Origin: Methanocatella intestini
GTDB taxonomy: Archaea > Methanobacteriota > Methanobacteria > Methanobacteriales > Methanobacteriaceae
Direction: 5' to 3' (one strand)
DNA: 64,000 nucleotides
NCBI RefSeq assembly: GCF_002252585.1
Contig: NZ_NQLD01000014.1
Part shown: positions 9,745-19,019 of the stretch, in pieces
Layout: each line of letters begins with the position of its first letter
Numbering within the stretch: position 1 is the first letter of the stretch
Made by a program: the position numbers and the translations under genes
Notes under the pieces: generated by a model
Databases searched by the model: none
What the model saw: only the letters and a program-made list of their open reading frames with translations
What the model was told of the DNA's origin: nothing

Positions 9745-10500
9745 TTATATTTTAAAGAATTTTTCAGCATTTTTAAATGCTACTTTCTCTATTTCTGTTT
9801 TTTTATATCCTAATTTTTCGAGTTCACGTACTGTTTTTGGAACAGATAGTGGATCAGAGGGTTTATTGCTGATGTCACTATTTAACAGGAATTTGTCAAA
9901 TCCATATTCATCCAATATAGCTATTGCTTCTTCTTTGTCCATTTTTTGAGGCTGTACTGTTAATCCTAAAGTGTAATCTTTGTCAATTACATCTTCAACT
10001 ACATTTTGGTTTATATGGTCGATAACAACTAATTTTGGGTCAATATGTTGAGGTACAATATCCTGAATGACTTTTAAGACTTCTTTTTTATTTTTACGTG
10101 GTGTGTGAACAATAACTTTTGATTTAGTTTCTTCACCAATATCTAACTGTTTTTTAAAGATGGATATTTCACTATCTGTTAAATCTTCAAGACCTATTTC
10201 TCCAATAGCTACTATCTGTTTGTTTTCAATCCATTTGTAAAGGTTTTCGTATATTAATTCAGGATTTACACTTGTATTTGCAGGATGGATTCCTAAAGCG
10301 ACTTTTAAATCAAGGCCATATTCTTTAGCTCTTTTGGTGTCATAGTTGAGAATTCTTTCCAAATGATTTAAAAGAGTGCTTTCATTATTTAACTTGTATG
10401 GGTAGAAAGCACAGGTTATTGCAGCATCTATTCCAGATAAATACATTTCACCAAAATCTTCACTACTTCTTGAATCTCCATGCATATGTGTGTCAATCAT
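9745..10500 (-). CDS. TatD-related metal-dependent hydrolase
   Basis: About 251 residues of an amidohydrolase-fold TIM barrel. Metal ligands are visible as DTHMHGD at the N-terminus, then GIHP, IGEIGLED, VHTPR, VIDH and a late NSDIS. This subfamily is widespread in methanogens; the substrate is unknown, with TatD relatives being nucleases. A GTG gives a 254-residue form from 10509. The ATG at 10500 is preferred because it starts directly with MIDTHMHGD and has GTGAT at the right distance. Confidence 0.82.
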   Translation of the reverse strand: MIDTHMHGDSRSSEDFGEMYLSGIDAAITCAFYPYKLNNESTLLNHLERILNYDTKRAKEYGLDLKVALGIHPANTSVNPELIYENLYKWIENKQIVAIGEIGLEDLTDSEISIFKKQLDIGEETKSKVIVHTPRKNKKEVLKVIQDIVPQHIDPKLVVIDHINQNVVEDVIDKDYTLGLTVQPQKMDKEEAIAILDEYGFDKFLLNSDISNKPSDPLSVPKTVRELEKLGYKKTEIEKVAFKNAEKFFKI

Positions 10501-10694
10501 TTCAATCACTTTCTTATAATGTCTATTTTGTGATTAATATTATGGTTGTCTCTCTTAAAAAAATTAATGCTTCAGAGTTATTATTTTTATATTTTTCTTA
10601 TGTGTTATTTTACACATTTTCTCACTTTGAGAGTTTTTATATTTTTTTAGTATTAAAAATATCTTTGCTAGTAATACTCTTTTTGGTGATATCT

Positions 10695-11486
10695 GTGAAT
10701 GAAAATCAAAAATGTATGGAAAACTATGAAACAGTATCTGAAGAAATTAAATATATAACAAACTCTTTAGTAAGGTTAAAAATCTTAGCAACTTTATATG
10801 AACAACCGTTGAATATGAAAGATATTAATAAAACTACAGGATTAAGTTATAGCTCAATATCAAGCAATATGTTTGGACTGGAATTGGGAGGTTTTGTTTA
10901 TAGAAGCGGAAATCTCTATTATATCTCAAATACAACTGAACTTTATATAACTAATATTCTGGAATTAAAAGATACAATAAACTTATTTAATAGGTTTTTT
11001 AATATTTTAGATGCTCATATTGTAGACATGATTCCTGAAAATTCAATAGCTCAATTGTATTTGCTTGGAAGGGCTATTTTAGTTGAATCCAATGAAAAAG
11101 ATATTTATAGGGCTTATAATATAATTCAGCATGCATTAAAAGAAGCCTGCGGTTTGAAATGTGTTTTTCCTTTTTTCTATGGGGATTTTAATAAATATAT
11201 AAATGATTTAATTGATGAGAACAGGCATATTGAAATAATAATTCCTCAAAACATTAAGGAAAACTTTGAATATTTCTTGAATCTGGAAAATGACAATGTA
11301 GAAATGTCTACTTTTAATATTGAAAATAATTTTTTATTGGTTGTAACAGATAAAGTAATGATTCTTGGCCTTTTTAAGGAAGATGGAAATTTTGACCAGA
11401 ACAGAATAATAACTTCTAAAAAAGAAGAATGTATTGAATGGGGTGAAAATCTATTTGAAAACTTTAAAAATAAGATAAATAAATGA
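10695..11486 (+). CDS. FilR1/DUF1724-type winged-helix transcriptional regulator
   Basis: About 263 residues. An N-terminal winged helix (LVRLKILATLYEQPLNMKDI, then GLSYSSISSNM) is followed by a regulatory domain typical of methanogen FilR1-like proteins (IIIPQNI, LLVVTDKVMILGLF, FENFKNKI at the end). FilR1 relatives bind a carboxyl-modified acyl-homoserine lactone or repress metabolic genes; the target here is unknown. The frame is open far upstream to 10398 but overlaps tatD antisense. The GTG at 10695, 4 bases after GGTGAT, is the likely start; an ATG at 10716 is the alternative. Confidence 0.78.
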   Translation: MNENQKCMENYETVSEEIKYITNSLVRLKILATLYEQPLNMKDINKTTGLSYSSISSNMFGLELGGFVYRSGNLYYISNTTELYITNILELKDTINLFNRFFNILDAHIVDMIPENSIAQLYLLGRAILVESNEKDIYRAYNIIQHALKEACGLKCVFPFFYGDFNKYINDLIDENRHIEIIIPQNIKENFEYFLNLENDNVEMSTFNIENNFLLVVTDKVMILGLFKEDGNFDQNRIITSKKEECIEWGENLFENFKNKINK

Positions 11487-11504
11487 GTATTTTTTACTCA
11501 TTTA
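11480..11504. terminator. Bidirectional hairpin between regulator and glyS
   Basis: TAAATGAGT pairs with ACTCATTTA across a 7-base T-rich loop. It covers both stop codons of the convergent genes. Confidence 0.55.
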
Positions 11505-13192
11505 TAATATTCTTCCAGATAATCTTTTATTTCATCAATAGCTATTCTTTCTTGAGCTTCACTATCTCTGTTCCTTATAGTTACTTTATTGTCTTCCAAA
11601 CTATCAAAATCAACAGTTATTGCAAGAGGAATACCAATTTCATCTGCTCTAGCATATCTTTTACCGATTGTTCCACTTACATCATATTCAACTTTAAATC
11701 CGGCATTTCTTAATTTATCAGTTATTTCAATAGCTATTTCACGAGGGCCTTCTTTGTTTACAAGAGGATAAATTCCCACTTGAACAGGTGCAACAGAAGG
11801 TGCAAATTTAAAGTAATCTTTGTTTTCTGTTTCTTTAAATGAATGTAATAAAACAGAGTAAAGAATACGGTCAATACCAAATGAAGGTTCAATAACATGG
11901 GGAACTATTTTTTCACCGGAAATTTCCTCTTCAACATCTTCAAAAAGCAGCAAATCAGGAGTTAACTCATAATCCTTATCCAGACTAACTACATATTTTC
12001 CATCATTTTCAATAGCCTGTTTAATTTCATCTACATCAGCTTCTTCAATAGCCTGTTTTACTTTAGGGGAATCTCCTTTAAATATTGGTCCGAATTTGGA
12101 TAAATTAGGTTTTACAACGGTTTTTTTTACTGTTTTAGGTTCATCATATTCAATAAATACATTTAAATCATCATTACTGTATTTGCTGTGTGATGTTAAG
12201 TCGTAATCTCCCCTATCAGCTATTCCGATTATTTCAACCCAGCCATATTTGTCAGTTTTAACTTCAACATCCCAGCAGTCAAGAGCATAATGAGCCATTT
12301 CTCCAGGTAAGTGTTGTCTGAATCTTAAAACATCATTGGGAATACCAATTTCATTTAAGAATTTTCTAGCTAAATATAATTGATAAATTAACATTTCATT
12401 AGATACAATTCCTTTGTCAAGCGCTTCACGGGCAGTGATTTCTAAAGGTTCACTGTTATTTATTTGAACATCCTGGGAATTTAAGCATAAAACTTCATCA
12501 GCTATCTGACTGAATTTAGGAGTGGTTTTGTCTTTAGGATTTAAAAATATTTCAGCTTCTGCTTGTGTGAATTCCCTTAGACGAATAACTCCCTGTCTAG
12601 GTGAAATTTCGTTTCTGTATGCTTTTCCAAGTTGAACAACTCCAAATGGAAGTTTACCTCTAAAGAATCTTTCAAGACGTTTGAATAATATAAAAATTCC
12701 CTGAGCTGTTTCAGGCCTCATATAACCTACTTTATCACCTTTAGCTCCAATCATGGTTTTAAACATTAAATTGTAATTCCAGATATTGGAAAGCTTTCCG
12801 CCACATTCCGGACATTTGATGCTGTTGTCAATAACTATTTGGTCGAGCTCTTCATTTTCCAGACTTTCTACATCTTCACCAATAACTTCTTCAATAATGT
12901 GGTCTGCTCTAAATACTTCTCCGCATTCTTCACATTTGGTCATTGGATCTGTAAAGTTATCAACATGTCCTGATGCTTTTAAAACTTCTTTAGGCATTAC
13001 AGTAGGACCTTCTATTTCATAAAACCCTTCTCCGGAAACATACTGTTTTCTCCATTTTTGCATTATATTATTTTTTAAACTAGCTCCAAGAGGTCCATAA
13101 TCTGTAAATCCTGAAACTCCGGAATATATTTCAAAAGATGGCCATAAAAATCCTCTTTTTGCACTGATATTTGTCATTTTGTCATGATTCAT
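11498..13192 (-). CDS. glyS: Glycyl-tRNA synthetase (dimeric, class II)
   Basis: 564 residues. It joins glycine to tRNA-Gly in the cytoplasm. The N-terminus (KRGFLWPSFEIYSG, then DYGPLG) and class II catalytic motifs are typical of the alpha2 archaeal/eukaryotic enzyme. An inserted zinc ribbon is visible (CEECGEVFRADHI ... CPECGGK). Motif 2 is in FRNEISPRQGVIRLREFTQA, motif 3 in PSFGIDRIL, and the C-terminal anticodon-binding domain starts near 465. It is followed upstream by dcd, 15 bases away on the same strand, probably one transcript. Confidence 0.96.
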   Translation of the reverse strand: MNHDKMTNISAKRGFLWPSFEIYSGVSGFTDYGPLGASLKNNIMQKWRKQYVSGEGFYEIEGPTVMPKEVLKASGHVDNFTDPMTKCEECGEVFRADHIIEEVIGEDVESLENEELDQIVIDNSIKCPECGGKLSNIWNYNLMFKTMIGAKGDKVGYMRPETAQGIFILFKRLERFFRGKLPFGVVQLGKAYRNEISPRQGVIRLREFTQAEAEIFLNPKDKTTPKFSQIADEVLCLNSQDVQINNSEPLEITAREALDKGIVSNEMLIYQLYLARKFLNEIGIPNDVLRFRQHLPGEMAHYALDCWDVEVKTDKYGWVEIIGIADRGDYDLTSHSKYSNDDLNVFIEYDEPKTVKKTVVKPNLSKFGPIFKGDSPKVKQAIEEADVDEIKQAIENDGKYVVSLDKDYELTPDLLLFEDVEEEISGEKIVPHVIEPSFGIDRILYSVLLHSFKETENKDYFKFAPSVAPVQVGIYPLVNKEGPREIAIEITDKLRNAGFKVEYDVSGTIGKRYARADEIGIPLAITVDFDSLEDNKVTIRNRDSEAQERIAIDEIKDYLEEYYK

Positions 13193-13207
13193 AAGTATTA
13201 ACTTCCA

Positions 13208-13792
13208 TTATTTTTTTAATTCATAATCTAGTTTAACTCTGCTAGATTCAGGTTTCAATTGCTTCATATATTTGCTATTTCTTTTCGGATGACCATAAGG
13301 TAACTCGGCAGGAGTAGTCATAGTTTCAAATACTAATTGGCATACTCTTTGACCGGGATAGAGTGCAACAGGCATTGCTCCGATATTGGATATTTCCAAG
13401 GTTATTCTACCTTCAAAACCCGGATCAACATATCCTGCTGTAACGTGCATTGTAACACCAAGTCTTCCCATACTTGAACGGCCTTCAACTCTAGCTACTA
13501 AGTCATCAGGCACTTTAACATATTCCTGTGTTGTAGCTAGTGCAAATTCATTTGGGTGGATTATAAATGCTTCACCTTCAGGAACGGTACTTGATTCCAT
13601 GTATTCTGCAATATCTTCTTCATCTTTTGGGTCAATATAAGGTTTTCTAATTACCTTAAAGACTTTAAACTCGTCTCCTAATCTCATATCTACTGATGAA
13701 GGTTGGATTTGCTGTTCATCCTTCAAAGGATCAATTACAATTTTGCCTTCTTCAAGATATTCTTTTATGGTTTTATCACTTAAAATAGCCAT
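13208..13792 (-). CDS. dcd: dCTP deaminase (possibly dCTP deaminase/dUTPase)
   Basis: About 194 residues from the ATG at 13792; a TTG at 13804 would add four residues. It deaminates dCTP toward dUTP/dUMP for thymidylate synthesis. Family signatures are IQPSSVDMRLG, VEGRSSMGRLGVTMHVTAG with catalytic Glu further on, and YVDPGFEGRITLE. Methanogen relatives in this family are often bifunctional, removing pyrophosphate as well; that cannot be settled here. It is probably the first gene of a dcd-glyS transcript. Confidence 0.93.
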   Translation of the reverse strand: MAILSDKTIKEYLEEGKIVIDPLKDEQQIQPSSVDMRLGDEFKVFKVIRKPYIDPKDEEDIAEYMESSTVPEGEAFIIHPNEFALATTQEYVKVPDDLVARVEGRSSMGRLGVTMHVTAGYVDPGFEGRITLEISNIGAMPVALYPGQRVCQLVFETMTTPAELPYGHPKRNSKYMKQLKPESSRVKLDYELKK

Positions 13793-14051
13793 TTTTTCAC
13801 ACAAACAAAATTAATATAATATATTTTTGTGGGTTATTATTTTTTAAGTTTTGGATAGATTTGTTATTCTGAATATTATTTTGCTGTTTTATATTTTGTT
13901 TGATAACTGCTTTGATGTATTGATTATTTAATTATATGATGGTTGTCTAGATTTCTTTAATGCAATATAATGTTTTCATTGTTCAATTTAGATTAATTTA
14001 AAAAGAATTATATATACATTATATTTTTATTATTAGTTAGAGGTATTATGA

Positions 14052-14180
14052 ATGTTAATTAAGAAAAGATTTATTGTGGCAATTTATATGATTTTCCCAT
14101 TCATAGAAAAAATTAAAGATGTTGCTAAATGGGAGGTTTTCCCAAGTTTTGTGCAGGAAATTATTGATGATAATTCATAA
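14052..14180 (+). CDS. Small hypothetical protein (42 aa)
   Basis: A short ORF begins at an ATG with a good SD (AGAGGT, about 8 bases upstream) and a TATA-like element (TTATATATAC) near 14005. It encodes a short hydrophobic stretch (FIVAIYMIFPFIEKI) followed by an acidic/aromatic tail. It ends just ahead of the membrane protein gene, so it could be a small co-expressed membrane peptide or a leader ORF. No family recognised. Confidence 0.45.
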   Translation: MLIKKRFIVAIYMIFPFIEKIKDVAKWEVFPSFVQEIIDDNS

Positions 14181-14201
14181 AAATGAATGGGGAGTGTTAT
14201 T

Positions 14202-14990
14202 TTGAAAAATATTTTTAGATTTGCATTTTGTCGTTGGGACAAAATACCTAATGATGAACTCAAAGAATATTCAATTTATATTTTTTTGGTAGGTTTATTG
14301 ATTGGTTGTTTATTATTTGGTTTAATGAAGGTATTGTTTAAATGGAGCTTTAATGAACTTATTATGATTTTATTGGCAAATAGTGTGTTTTCTTTTTTAT
14401 TTAGTATGGTTATATATAAAAGAGAATGGATTGATGAAAAATATGGTTTGGGCTATGATGGATACTACATTGTTCCTGGAAGAAATGAGGGAATGTCTTA
14501 TAAAGCAGCTATTGTTTTAATTACAACAGCCGCCCCATTATTTTCTATACTTTTCTTTGTAATGGGTTTGCATTATGGTAATATGATTGTAGCAACAGCT
14601 TTTCTCATTGCCATGCCTATCCCATTTATTTTGATGTTTTTAAGGATTGATGCTTATGAAAATAAGATAATTGTCACGCCTAAACAATTAGATTATTGCC
14701 CTCCATTTTATTTCGTACTGGGTCAGCTTAATGCAATGGCAGGTCTTGAATTTTCAATAAGGACTATTTTAATTAGTTTGATTTATGGTACTTATCCATT
14801 AATTTGGGCAGTATTGTATTTTTTATTTTCTTTTTTAACTCAAATATTCATAGCGTCTCCAGATATTTTGGATAATATGATTTCAGTTAATCTTAGAACT
14901 GTACAAGGTTATAAAAAAGGATCGGTTATTTATTTAATATTAATTTTCATAGGTTATGGTATATTTTTAATATTTCAAAATATTTTTTGA
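14202..14990 (+). CDS. Polytopic membrane protein of unknown function
   Basis: About 262 residues with six to seven hydrophobic segments. A soluble loop (residues about 75-100) contains WIDEKYGLGYDGYYIVPGR. The C-terminal half is nearly all membrane. The TTG at 14202, 7 bases after GGAG, is a better start than the ATG at 14187, which lies upstream of the SD. It follows the 42-residue ORF closely and ends in a strong terminator. No family recognised and no catalytic motif seen. Confidence 0.7.
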   Translation: MKNIFRFAFCRWDKIPNDELKEYSIYIFLVGLLIGCLLFGLMKVLFKWSFNELIMILLANSVFSFLFSMVIYKREWIDEKYGLGYDGYYIVPGRNEGMSYKAAIVLITTAAPLFSILFFVMGLHYGNMIVATAFLIAMPIPFILMFLRIDAYENKIIVTPKQLDYCPPFYFVLGQLNAMAGLEFSIRTILISLIYGTYPLIWAVLYFLFSFLTQIFIASPDILDNMISVNLRTVQGYKKGSVIYLILIFIGYGIFLIFQNIF

Positions 14991-15016
14991 GAAGTTAATT
15001 TCTTCTCATTTTTTAA
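14988..15016 (+). terminator. Hairpin terminator after membrane protein gene
   Basis: TGAGAAG pairs with CTTCTCA across a 7-base loop, followed by a run of T residues. The stem begins at the stop codon. Confidence 0.65.
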
Positions 15017-15021
15017 AAAAG

Positions 15022-15493
15022 GAGTCTGTAAAATTTTATAGGCTTAATTATTTTTTATTTTTTTTTACAATTGGACTTTTGTTTTGATGAAATTCTTCCT
15101 AATTTTTATTTAATTTGAATTTTAATAGTTAAAAAAATAAAATACTTTAATAAATGAGATGTGTATTATATTATAATTAAACAAATTAAATCAGTCTTCA
15201 ACAGCTCTATAAAATCCAATTTAAAACTTTTTTTGAAGAAAAATGGTTTCTAAAAAAATTATTTCAGAAAGACTAAATAAGCAATTTAATTTTGAAAATA
15301 CAATTGATAAACTATTTTTACTTTGGAATTAAAGTGTTTCATCACTTAATCAGATAGGCAAACAAAAATCCTATGAAACAATTAATAGTGATGAATTTAA
15401 ATACTTTGGTTATTATTAAATTCTAATCTTTTTAGACTATCCATGTAAAGATGGACAGAAAAAACAAATAATTTTATAAAATTTTACAGATTC
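15022..15493. mobile_element. Decayed IS or MITE-like element with 19-bp inverted ends
   Basis: The two ends read GAGTCTGTAAAATTTTATA (15022-15040) and TATAAAATTTTACAGATTC (15475-15493). They are inverted copies with one mismatch in 19. Both sides are flanked by AAAAAAG, a possible 7-8 bp target duplication, though A-runs are common here. The interior has only short broken frames (for example MVSKKIISERLNKQF... near 15242, with stops after about 30 codons), so it cannot encode an intact transposase. It occupies most of the 540-base gap between convergent genes. The element family is not recognised. Confidence 0.5.
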
Positions 15494-15501
15494 AAAAAAA
15501 G

Positions 15502-15531
15502 AAGTAAAAATACTATGAGTAATTCATAGTA
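15502..15531 (-). terminator. Terminator of uraA-upp
   Basis: TACTATGA pairs with TCATAGTA across GTAAT right after the upp stop; on the minus strand it is followed by a T-run. Confidence 0.6.
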
Positions 15532-16158
15532 TTATTTTGTACCGTATACTCTGTCACCAGCATCTCCAAGGCCTGGTAATATGTATGCGGTTTCATTTAA
15601 TGTTCTATCAACTGTTGCACAGTAAATTTGAACATCCGGATGGTCTTTTTCAATTAAATTGATTCCTTCAGGAGCTGCAACAACACATAAAAGTTTGATT
15701 TTTTGAACTCCTTCTTCTTTAAGTCTTGAAATAGTTGCAGATGCACTTCCACCTGTTGCAAGCATTGGGTCAATAATTAATACTTCTCTGCCTTCAATAT
15801 TTTCAGGCATTTTAAAGTAGTATTCAATAGGCTGGAAGGTTTCTTCATCTCTGTAAAGACCAATATGACCTACTTTTGCATTTGGAATTACATTTATAAT
15901 TCCGTCAAGCATACCCATTCCTGCTCTTAAAATTGGTACAATGGCATAATTATCTTCGTTTAATTTGCCGGTTTCCATTTTTTCAAGTGGGGTTTCAATT
16001 GTTGTTTTTTCCAATTTCGCATCTTTAGTTGCTTCATAACAAAGAAGTGTGGAAATTTCTGTAATTAATTCACGAAATTCTTTAGTTCCGGTATGTATAT
16101 CTCTTAAAATACCTAATTTATGGGTTATTAATGGATGGTTAAGAACTATTTCATTCAT
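15532..16158 (-). CDS. upp: Uracil phosphoribosyltransferase
   Basis: About 208 residues from the ATG at 16158 (GGAGG SD). Longer in-frame starts lie inside uraA. It makes UMP from uracil and PRPP. The PRPP loop IIDPMLATGGSA, the VPILRAGMGM stretch and the C-terminal ILPGLGDAGDR uracil-binding motif are all present, so it should be active. It overlaps the end of uraA by 8 bases, giving translational coupling of uptake and salvage. Confidence 0.96.
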   Translation of the reverse strand: MNEIVLNHPLITHKLGILRDIHTGTKEFRELITEISTLLCYEATKDAKLEKTTIETPLEKMETGKLNEDNYAIVPILRAGMGMLDGIINVIPNAKVGHIGLYRDEETFQPIEYYFKMPENIEGREVLIIDPMLATGGSASATISRLKEEGVQKIKLLCVVAAPEGINLIEKDHPDVQIYCATVDRTLNETAYILPGLGDAGDRVYGTK

Positions 16159-17437
16159 GTTTTTCCTCCGGAATACATAAGTTAAGGATGATTCCAATGA
16201 TTGCTGCTAAAGACATACCAGAAATAGCTAAGGATAAATCTCCATATGTAATAGATAATGTAGCTCCACCTAATCCTAAAACTAACATTGTAGCTGCAAC
16301 AACTACATTTTTAGTGTTTGTAAAATCAACATGGTTGTGGATTAAAATTTTAAGACCATTTACACTAATGAATCCGTAAAGAAGAATAGAAATACCACCA
16401 AGAACAGGGGATGGAATTGCAGTTAACAGTGCAGTTAAATGTCCTGAAAATGCAAAGATAATAGCTATAATAGCTGCAAGTCCAATTACATAAACAGAAG
16501 CAACTCTAGTCATACCTACAACAGAAGTATTTTCTCCGTAGGTTGTGTTTGCAGGCCCACCAAGAAGTGCTGCAACAGTAGTAGCTATACCATCACCTAA
16601 GAGAGTTCTGTCAAGACCGGGATCTTGAAGGAGGTCTCTTCCAATAATTTCACTTAATACTTTGTGGTCTCCAACATGTTCCACCATAGTTACAAGAGCA
16701 ATTGGAACAATTGTAAGCATAGCTCCAAAATTAAGATTATAATCAATAAATGGTATGTAGAATGCAGGCATTTCAATAATATGTGCACTTGCAACTCCTG
16801 AAAAGTCAACTACTCCAAGAATTGCTGCTGTAATGTAACCAATTATAATTCCAATTAAAAATGGAATAACTCTTAATAATCCTTTTCCTCTTACAGCCAA
16901 TATTGCAGTACTTAAAAATGCGACAAATGCAATAATTAGGTTGGTCATTGGAACGCTGGCGGCATTTATACCTATTTCTTCAATTGCCGTTGGTGCAAGT
17001 GATAAACCAATAATCATAATCATAGGTCCAACAACAACTGGTGGCAATACTTTATCTATCCATTTTTTACCAACTATTCTGATTATAGTTGATATTATTA
17101 CATACATTAATCCTACAAAAACGATAGCTGTAAAAACACTGGCTTTTCCAGCTATTGCATATCCTGCTACCATAGGTGCAATAAATGCAAATGAACTTCC
17201 TAGGTAAACAGGACTTCTTCCTCTAGTACATGCAATGTAAATAAGGGTACCTATACCAGAGGTGACGAGAGCTACAGGTATTGACAAGACATCTGATCCA
17301 ACGGTGGTATTTACAACGATTGGTACTAAAATTGTAGCTCCAAACATAGCACATACGTGTTGAATAGCAAGTAAAATCCAGTTTACTACTGGAGGCTTGT
17401 CTTTAACGCCTAATAGCATATTACTATTTTCACTCAT
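16151..17437 (-). CDS. uraA: Uracil permease, NCS2 family
   Basis: 428 residues with about 12-14 membrane segments. It is a nucleobase:cation symporter in the cytoplasmic membrane. NCS2 features include QHVCAMFGATILVP near the N-terminus, GRSPVYLGSSFAFI, VEHVGDHKVLSEI with the substrate-binding Glu, and GGPANTTYGENTSVVGMTRV. SD AAAGGAG precedes the ATG. It is the first gene of the uraA-upp operon, so uracil is the expected substrate. Confidence 0.94.
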   Translation of the reverse strand: MSENSNMLLGVKDKPPVVNWILLAIQHVCAMFGATILVPIVVNTTVGSDVLSIPVALVTSGIGTLIYIACTRGRSPVYLGSSFAFIAPMVAGYAIAGKASVFTAIVFVGLMYVIISTIIRIVGKKWIDKVLPPVVVGPMIMIIGLSLAPTAIEEIGINAASVPMTNLIIAFVAFLSTAILAVRGKGLLRVIPFLIGIIIGYITAAILGVVDFSGVASAHIIEMPAFYIPFIDYNLNFGAMLTIVPIALVTMVEHVGDHKVLSEIIGRDLLQDPGLDRTLLGDGIATTVAALLGGPANTTYGENTSVVGMTRVASVYVIGLAAIIAIIFAFSGHLTALLTAIPSPVLGGISILLYGFISVNGLKILIHNHVDFTNTKNVVVAATMLVLGLGGATLSITYGDLSLAISGMSLAAIIGIILNLCIPEEKHE

Positions 17438-17723
17438 TTTATCTCCTTTAACTTTAAAAAAAACTCTTTTTTGACAAAATAATTGTTTAAATTAAGTATT
17501 AATTCCAGATTATTTTTATTTTCTTTGAATAAATAAGTGATTAATTTAATTTTTGTTCATAATAAAAAGAATCTTTTTTATTTTATTTTAATAATATTCA
17601 TAAATTTTTATTATACATTTATATTTCTTCAATTACAATTATAAAAATCTTTTTAAAATATTTTAACTTAGCTTTGTCTTTTAAGGAAAGTGTATTTTGT
17701 AAAAAATAGTTTATATTTAGTTT

Positions 17724-17957
17724 TTAAAGTTCAACTAAATTATATAATCTGTTAACTATGGAATCAGTTGATTTATCATCGTATTTTAAAGTAATAGCAT
17801 TTTGTTTACAAGTATTAACACTGAGTCCGTAGCCTCTACATTTATTTTGGTTAATTTGAATTTTTTCATCTTTAAAATTAATGGAATCAGCTATACATAT
17901 CTCATTTAAGCATTTCATGCAGTTTATACATTTTGAATCGCCGATAACTATTTCCAC
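17724..17957 (-). CDS. Small ferredoxin-like protein with one incomplete cluster site
   Basis: 77 residues. The first half has four cysteines (KCINCMKCLNEIC) that could bind a [4Fe-4S] cluster, although the last spacing is x4 rather than the usual x3-Cys-Pro. The second motif reads KCRGYGLSVNTCKQ, where two of the expected four cysteines are Tyr and Ser, so a second normal cluster is unlikely. Its start is GTG with a weak SD. It stands alone between uraA and the trmJ-like gene. Electron-carrier function is inferred. Confidence 0.6.
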   Translation of the reverse strand: MEIVIGDSKCINCMKCLNEICIADSINFKDEKIQINQNKCRGYGLSVNTCKQNAITLKYDDKSTDSIVNRLYNLVEL

Positions 17958-18102
17958 ACTATTTAATTTGTGAATTTTGTCATCTGAGTAGGGCTATTGC
18001 TTTCCATAAACAACAGTATGTTTTTGCTTGTTAGTTATTCAGAATCTCCAATTGAAAATATATTTTACTGCAAATATACTTTGTCTGCAAAGCTAATTTT
18101 TC

Positions 18103-19008
18103 TTATTGTTTACCTATTTTCATTTTTAAACGTCTTAAAATTCCTTTTAAGGTGTGAGCTTCTCGGCCTGTAATATATGCTCTATTAATAATGTTTTTAA
18201 ATGATTTAAGCCCATTTTTCTTTTTGTGTTCTGGAATATCTAAGCTGTCAATTAAATCATACATGTCTTTCAATACATATTCTTTTTCAATAGCTGTACT
18301 TTCTTCCAGACCTTCAACAGGGTATTCATGCATATTTTTAAATAATTCATAGAAAATAATAGCTGCTGCATGAGATATGTTTAAAATAGGGTATGTAGGG
18401 TCTGTTGGAATTGAAACACAAATGTCACATTCGTCAATTTCTTCATTTGTAAGTCCGTTTCCTTCCCTTCCAAATAGAATAGCTGTTTTATTATTTGTAT
18501 TAATGTTTTTTCCAAGATTTTCAGGTCTTACTGGTATTCTTGAGAGATTGTAACTTCCGCCAGCTACACCAGTTGAAGCTACTTTAAAGTCTATTCTTTG
18601 GCTTTGATAGAATTCATCAAGAGTATTGTATATTTTAGCATTATTCACAATGTATTTTCCATGTGTTGCCTGATAAAATGCTTCTGGGGTTAAAGTAGGC
18701 GGATTGATAAGAACCAAATTCTTCAGTCCGAAATTTGCCATAGTTCTTGCAAGAAAACCGATATTTCCAGGGGTTTCACATTCTACAAAAACAATATAAA
18801 TATTATTTTTGAAATTGCTTAATTCCTTTTCAGCGTCTTCTTCAGGACCTTTGGCTATTTTTATTCCTCGTGACTGTTTTTTAGATTTTGATTTTTTCGA
18901 AGAGGTTGATTTTTTTTCAGTTTTGGTTTTTTCTTTAACTTCCGGTGAATTTAAATTAGTTTCAACTATTTTTTCTTCACTTACAGCTGTATCTCCTATT
19001 TTAATCAA
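18103..19008 (-). CDS. TrmJ-like SPOUT tRNA 2'-O-methyltransferase
   Basis: 301 residues. Residues about 68-230 form an alpha/beta-knot (SPOUT) methylase: FVECETPGNIGFLARTMANF, LINPP, ILFGREGNGLTNEEI and IPTDPTYPILNISHAAAI match the TrmJ group that methylates tRNA position 32. A C-terminal helical region (about 250-301) matches the usual TrmJ tail. The first 65 residues are an unusual Lys/Ser-rich extension, possibly RNA-binding or a mis-set start; the TTG start has no well-spaced SD. It lies 11 bases downstream of tfrB. Confidence 0.83.
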   Translation of the reverse strand: MIKIGDTAVSEEKIVETNLNSPEVKEKTKTEKKSTSSKKSKSKKQSRGIKIAKGPEEDAEKELSNFKNNIYIVFVECETPGNIGFLARTMANFGLKNLVLINPPTLTPEAFYQATHGKYIVNNAKIYNTLDEFYQSQRIDFKVASTGVAGGSYNLSRIPVRPENLGKNINTNNKTAILFGREGNGLTNEEIDECDICVSIPTDPTYPILNISHAAAIIFYELFKNMHEYPVEGLEESTAIEKEYVLKDMYDLIDSLDIPEHKKKNGLKSFKNIINRAYITGREAHTLKGILRRLKMKIGKQ

Positions 19009-19019
19009 CCCCTATTTAT

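Noticed and set aside
10398..10694. Hydrophobic N-terminal extension of the FilR1-like regulator frame
   Set aside because: It overlaps the tatD gene antisense, is T-rich noncoding-like DNA, and an SD lies directly before the GTG at 10695.
17958..18102. Possible second C/D RNA (CTGA near 17980)
   Set aside because: No matching box C, C' or terminal stem on either strand.
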